Below are positions 59,966-64,000 of a DNA stretch of 64,000 bases, one piece after another; position 1 is the first letter of the stretch, and each line of letters begins with the position of its first letter. The DNA is taken from the NCBI GenBank assembly GCA_036023115.1, contig JAYKKT010000064.1:8626501-8690500 (forward strand). The letters are read 5' to 3'. The position numbers and the translations under genes were made by a program. The notes beneath the pieces were generated by a model. The model was not told the origin of the DNA, made no database searches, and saw only the letters and a program-made list of their open reading frames with translations. Origin of the DNA: Brasenia schreberi (Eukaryota; Streptophyta; Magnoliopsida; Nymphaeales; Cabombaceae).

Positions 59966-61680
59966 ATTTATCTAATTATACTAATGCTAATAAAGTATGG
60001 GAATATCTAAAAGGGTGATATGTGCGAAATGATGTTGCACATCGAATGACTCTTAGAGACAAACTAGCCTCCTTGAAACAAGGAGACAAAGTGATAAATG
60101 AATTTTTTAACGATTTTTTCAACTTGGAATCAATTACGGAGTTTTGAAAAATATTCATCTTCTTGTAATACAAGACAATGTGAGCAAAACGAAGATTTTT
60201 GTTACCAAATTATGAGAGGATTAAGAGGAGAATTTGATAGCTTAAGATCTTCTTTATTACATCAAAAACACTTTCCTACACTAGAAGAGGTTCTTGCGGA
60301 TTTACATATGGCAGGAACAAGACTTGGAGACACAAATTTACAAAGACTTCGTCCTTTCGCTTCTAAACTCGAGGCACATATAAAACCTTATCAATCTCTA
60401 CATTTCAAGAATAAAGGAAACAATACTACAAGAAAAAAGTTATTTGCCACTCTTATAAGGAAGCTTGACACATCAAGCCAAACAATCCCTAACAAAAGAA
60501 AAGAATTGCTCTAGTTGAAGAGGATTATAAGAGAAGGTGAAACAACTAGAAGAACAACTCAAAGGGAAAGTCTCCATCTCCGATGCCGTTTGCTCTATGA
60601 ACTCTTCACAAGGTAAAGTACTTGGCTACAAGATTTTGGTGCCTCCTTTCACATGACATGGAAAGAAAATCTTTTGAAAAATTGCACAAAAAATAGTTTT
60701 GATTCACATGTCTTTATAATTGACAGAATAAAACTAGAAATTCATAAAATGAGTCATTTCCAAAACCAGGGTTTCTTAGTTTCATGAATTATTTTGGTTC
60801 TAAAATTGAATTTAAATCTCTTTTCGGTATCTCAATTTTTTGATAGTGGATGTGTTGTGTCCTTATATAAAAGTTGTATCTTACAGGATCACCTCTCGAA
60901 GAAGGTGATTGGATGTGACCATTGGGAAGGACTATATGTCATGGGTCGTTTGGAAATTTCAAAATTTGGTTATTATAATATTTTGTCAAAAGATATACTC
61001 TTGTGGCATAAGAAACTTGGTCATTTGAATGTTCAAAAATTATGTAATTGTAAACCTCTTGATATTAAGGAAATTAAAAACTTTTTTTCAAAGATTGTAC
61101 TCTTTGAAAAATGAAGCACACACCTTTTCCAAATATAACCTTTGTCACAAAAGAGCCTTTTAAACTTGTGAATTCAGATGTCTGGGTCTAGCACCACGTC
61201 ATATCAAAAGGAGACATCTCATAACATGTTATTTTTGTTGATGACTTCACTAGGTTTACATGGATCTACTTGCTACAAAGTAAGTTAGACGTTTTCAAAA
61301 AATTCTTTGCTTTTCATGTACTTGTCAAAAATAAATTTGATGCTCTAATCAAAATTTTTAGATCTTATTCAAAAGGTGAGTTTATCTTAAAGAATTTACG
61401 ACTTATTTAGAAAACAAGGATATTTTGCATCAGAAATCTTGTACTAAAACTCTGCAACAAAATGGTCGTGTGGAATACAAACATCGACATATTTTGGAAA
61501 CCACTAGAACTCTATTAGTGTCTGGTGGAGTTCTCATGTATGTGAGATGAGGCTGTGATGACGTGTGTTTAATAAATAGAATGCCATCCACAGTTTTAAA
61601 CAATGTGTCACTTGGTGAAACTATTAAAAATGGTCCTCAACTATTCTCTGTTGAAGAATATGCTTATTTGGTGTTCTTTG
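59966..61680 (+). pseudogene. Copia-6 gag end, pre-integrase and integrase
   Basis: After the LINE the gag resumes and continues as LRGEFDSLRSSLLHQ and FPTLEEVLADLHMAGTRLGD (60098-60514, another frame). A pre-integrase domain (LFSVSQFFDSGC, LLWHKKLGHLN) lies at 60794-61114, and integrase pieces include TKTLQQNGRVEYKHRHILE and CLINRMPSTVLNN. It is cut at 61680 by an LTR; RT and RNase H are absent. Stops are frequent. Confidence 0.8.
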
Positions 61681-61969
61681 TGTTAATTTTTGATGTTTTT
61701 AGGTATTATTGTACTTGCCCGAAATACCAGGGGTATTTTGGTAAATTTCTGTACTAGGGGTATTTTGGTCAATTTTCGTTTTACAACACCTTATATAAGG
61801 GCTGATAGGTTGTATTAGGAAGTGAGGTTGTGTTGTAAGAAAGTATGGAGAAGAGGGGGGTGGCCTCCATTGGAGGTCCGCCCTTTCCTTCAATCCCTCG
61901 TGTTTTTCCTCCGTAATATTAAAGATATTTTTATTTTAATTTTCTGTAATGTGTCTCTGGATTTCTACA
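61681..61969 (+). repeat. LTR of a further copia element (289 bp)
   Basis: It starts TGTTAATTTTTGATG right after the broken integrase and ends TTTCTACA at the primer site TGGTATCAGAGC (61970-61981). CTTATATAAGGG near 61792-61803 fits its TATA box. It is followed by an internal region and is therefore a 5' LTR, not a solo LTR. Confidence 0.8.
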
Positions 61970-62103
61970 TGGTATCAGAGCCGTTTTTATCATTGAGAGC
62001 AATAGAAGGTGGAGGATTTGGAGACGAAGCGGTGGAAGGTATTAGAGAGAGTGCGACACTACCATCCATTACTGAAAAGGATTGGGATGAGATTAAGTTT
62101 TTA

Positions 62104-62195
62104 GGGTGGAAAATCAGGTTGATTTCTATGCTGTTTTATTTGTGAAAGATGCTCAAGTGGTTCATGAGTTGAAGGATTATCTGAGAAAAAAAGTT
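62104..62195 (+). other. Exon-like fragment in the LTR element's interior
   Basis: After AAAATCAG (acceptor-like) a frame reads VDFYAVLFVKDAQVVHELKDYLRKK and then meets a stop near 62200. Composition and the acceptor suggest a captured exon. I do not recognise the protein. Confidence 0.35.
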
Positions 62196-62230
62196 CTGCT
62201 GATATAAATATTGCGGGTTAGATGATGTGA

Positions 62231-62500
62231 ATAAATATTGGTGGTGGTAATCTTTTGGAGAAGAAGAAGGCTCTAAGACATCTTATTTTAAAGTGTGATG
62301 CACTGGTCTTCATTGGTAGGATGGCTTTTCAATTTATGCATGCGCTAGGAATGTGGATTCCTCCAGATTATGTTGAATGTGGTTCAGCTGAAGAGGCATC
62401 AACTTTAATTCATCTTGCTGAAGAAAGGAATGTAAGCATTCATGTTAAAAAAAAAAAATCGTTTGCAGCAGAAAGTCCAACCCATATTCAGTCATTGTGA
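62231..62500 (+). pseudogene. Phosphoglycerate-kinase-like fragment in an LTR element
   Basis: The frame reads NIGGGNLLEKKKALRHLILK, then CDALVFIGRMAFQFMHALGM, SAEEASTLIHLAEERNVSIH, and ends at a stop after a run of AAA codons. The order GG..L..K..AL..L..KCD.L.F.G.MAF.F..ALG, then E.A..L..LA.ERNV.I, follows the C-terminal nucleotide-binding region of phosphoglycerate kinase. It has no upstream start and stands isolated between the LTR at 61681 and non-coding sequence. The best reading is a captured gene piece. A real exon of a PGK-like host gene is the alternative; PGK assignment is by memory of the fold only. Confidence 0.45.
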
Positions 62501-63733
62501 CTTCATCTGATTGTCTGACTCTGTCGAGTGGTATTTTTGCAATCTGATATTGAGGAAGTCACATCAAGAATGAAGCAACAATTTATAACTTATAGGAAGG
62601 GTAGACTGGCAGTATGTTGTGACAATATTGAGGTGGATGTTGATCCCTTCGGTTGGCTTCAAGAGAATCCATTTGGCGTGCGCTCAGATTGGGAATAGCA
62701 TTTGATCGATAGGGGGGATCCAATGTACAGAATCATGCTTCGCAAGACCAGTGAGTAAAAAGAGTTTAGCCATTGATTCATTGAGGGAGAGAGATCTGTT
62801 CTATCCTGTGAATGGATTCACATGTGGATTGGGATGAATTACATGAGAGAATACATTCACACCCTTGGTGGAATCCATGTCAATATGGTGCGTGGGTCCA
62901 TTTTTTTGTGTTAGGTTGCCATGGTAATGATTTCCAAATATATCTGTGAGCGCTTCAGTTTGAATACCTCGAGTGTGATTATTATGCACAAGCATAGTAC
63001 TGTGTTCTTGTGGCTACCGAAGATTCCAAATTCTCACCTAAAGTATGTGGGAAGTTAAAACATGAAGGACTTTAAAAGGGTTGAGAATTCAAACTATCAT
63101 CGAAATGAGAAGTCAAATAAAAGAGTTGTTGAGGAGTATGCATCTTCTGGAGACTGTGCTGCATATGGTATTGAAACCTATGGGTTCAGACAGCTAGCAG
63201 TACAGGCTGGTAAATATTGATGGTGATTGTCTGATTGCAGATTCGGGTGAATGCAGTGTGATTACATAAGGTGGCTGTATTTATTATGTTGCGCAGTGAA
63301 TTCAATGCTGTGAACAGGCTATGGTGGCTGCATTTACTGCACTACTCGTATTCTCGAGAAAGTCATTAAATCATGTGTTTAAAGGCATTTATTAGAATGA
63401 TTTGCTGTAACAAGCATGGCAGGCTGCACTTATTGGAAAGGCGGCTGCATTTTGTATTCCCAAGGAAGTCAAGATGATAACAGAAAATTCAAAGAGGATT
63501 CGGTGGCTGCATTAATGGCTTGTGGCTGGAGTTATTGCATATGGCAGCTGCATTCTGTATTCTCAAGGAAGTCAAGATGATAACTGTATTCGGTGGTTGC
63601 ATTAACTGTATTTGGTAGAGATTCTGTGTCAAGATGATAACTGTATCGACTGCAACCTACTGTAAGCATTGGGAATTATGACATTAAAGCAGTTTCAGAT
63701 TATCGAAGTCAGATCTGTGTAAGGCTGTTTTAG
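62501..63733. other. Unassigned sequence with GGTGGCTGCATT repeats
   Basis: From about 63260 to 63620 the sequence is built of imperfect repeats containing GTGGCTGCATT, TATTCTCAAGGAAGTCAAG and GATGATAACTG. It may be the leader of the LTR element or host intron. No protein was recognised. Confidence 0.35.
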
Positions 63734-64000
63734 GCTATCGTTTACGAGGATGAAGGATTTGATGACCCAATTGCCGTTGCTCAGAGAAATGTGCCTGAAT
63801 CTGACATGCTGAAGCTCTTGTTTCACAATGTACCTTCAACTGTATCTTATAGAGAGCTGCTGAAAATATTTCCTGATGAGTACGCTGTTGAAATTCAGCC
63901 TAATTTGCATTCCAAAGGTTTAAAGTATTCCACGTTTGCCACTTTCAAGTCATCGTTAGAGGCACATGAAAATATTTTCTGTGTTCGAAAAAATGAAAAG
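63734..64000 (+). CDS. Open exon of unknown gene, running off the window
   Basis: After a TTTTAG acceptor-like site the frame AIVYEDEGFDDPIAVAQRNV is open for 89 codons to the window edge, with SDMLKLLFHNVPSTVSYREL and PDEYAVEIQPNLHSKGLKYS. Codon and base use are coding-like and no stop is present, in contrast with the surrounding repeats. I do not recognise the family. It is either an exon of a host gene beyond the window, or a captured exon in the LTR element to its left. It does not look like ARP7. Confidence 0.4.

Noticed and set aside
61681..61969. Solo LTR
   Set aside because: It is followed at once by a primer-binding site rather than by a copy of the 5 bp before it, so an internal region follows.

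Overview
The window is plant nuclear DNA, most likely from a dicot or early-diverging angiosperm with TE-rich, expanded introns. The evidence is three recognisable plant genes with GT..AG introns, several Ty1/copia elements primed by a tRNA-Met-type site, an RTE-clade LINE family ending in a TTG-repeat tail, hAT-type DNA transposons and very AT-rich spacers. Nothing bacterial, no CRISPR array and no rRNA or tRNA gene was seen. The species cannot be named from sequence alone.

Host genes. (1) The last two coding exons of a plus-strand membrane-protein gene lie at 15636-16610; its earlier exons are outside the window or beyond the TE block to the left. (2) An intact single-exon pentatricopeptide-repeat gene, minus strand, 20123-22000, matches the PDM1/SEL1 (At4g18520) family. 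(3) A complete five-exon NUDCD2-type NudC-domain gene, minus strand, runs from 33933 to 23566. Its exons join in phase to 158 codons, and its last intron is about 9.6 kb and filled with LINE and copia debris. (4) The first three coding exons of ARP7 (actin-related protein 7), plus strand, lie at 48393-51081. No later exon was found in the remaining 12.9 kb, which is stacked retroelements. (5) An unidentified open exon reaches the right edge (63734-64000).

Mobile DNA, left to right. 1520-14548 is a nested tower. A minus-strand copia element (Copia-2, 5' LTR 14300-14548) is split by a hAT transposon (10399-14275), an internally deleted copia (8960-10134), a gene-fragment-carrying TIR element (6517-8883) and a second minus-strand copia (Copia-1, 5' LTR 3871-4379). 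Copia-1 itself holds a 1.03-kb hAT-like element (2646-3673). Most insertions can be read from their target-site duplications. 22370-32190 holds several RTE LINE copies, some nested and one interrupted by a chimeric 753-bp insert with a LINE tail. 36330-39623 is a copia 3' end with a perfect-looking 1508-bp tandem duplication. 40380-41700 is a decayed plant-mobile-domain gene. 46411-48241 holds two diverged copies of a TIR-like repeat ending about 150 bp before the ARP7 start codon. 51277-61969 is LINE, copia, copia gag with a nested near-full LINE, and a further LTR. The interior of that last LTR element appears to carry a phosphoglycerate-kinase-like fragment.

The main biological themes are intron gigantism by retroelement insertion in ordinary housekeeping genes, mobile elements carrying gene pieces, and short inserts that share only the 3' tail of the RTE LINE.
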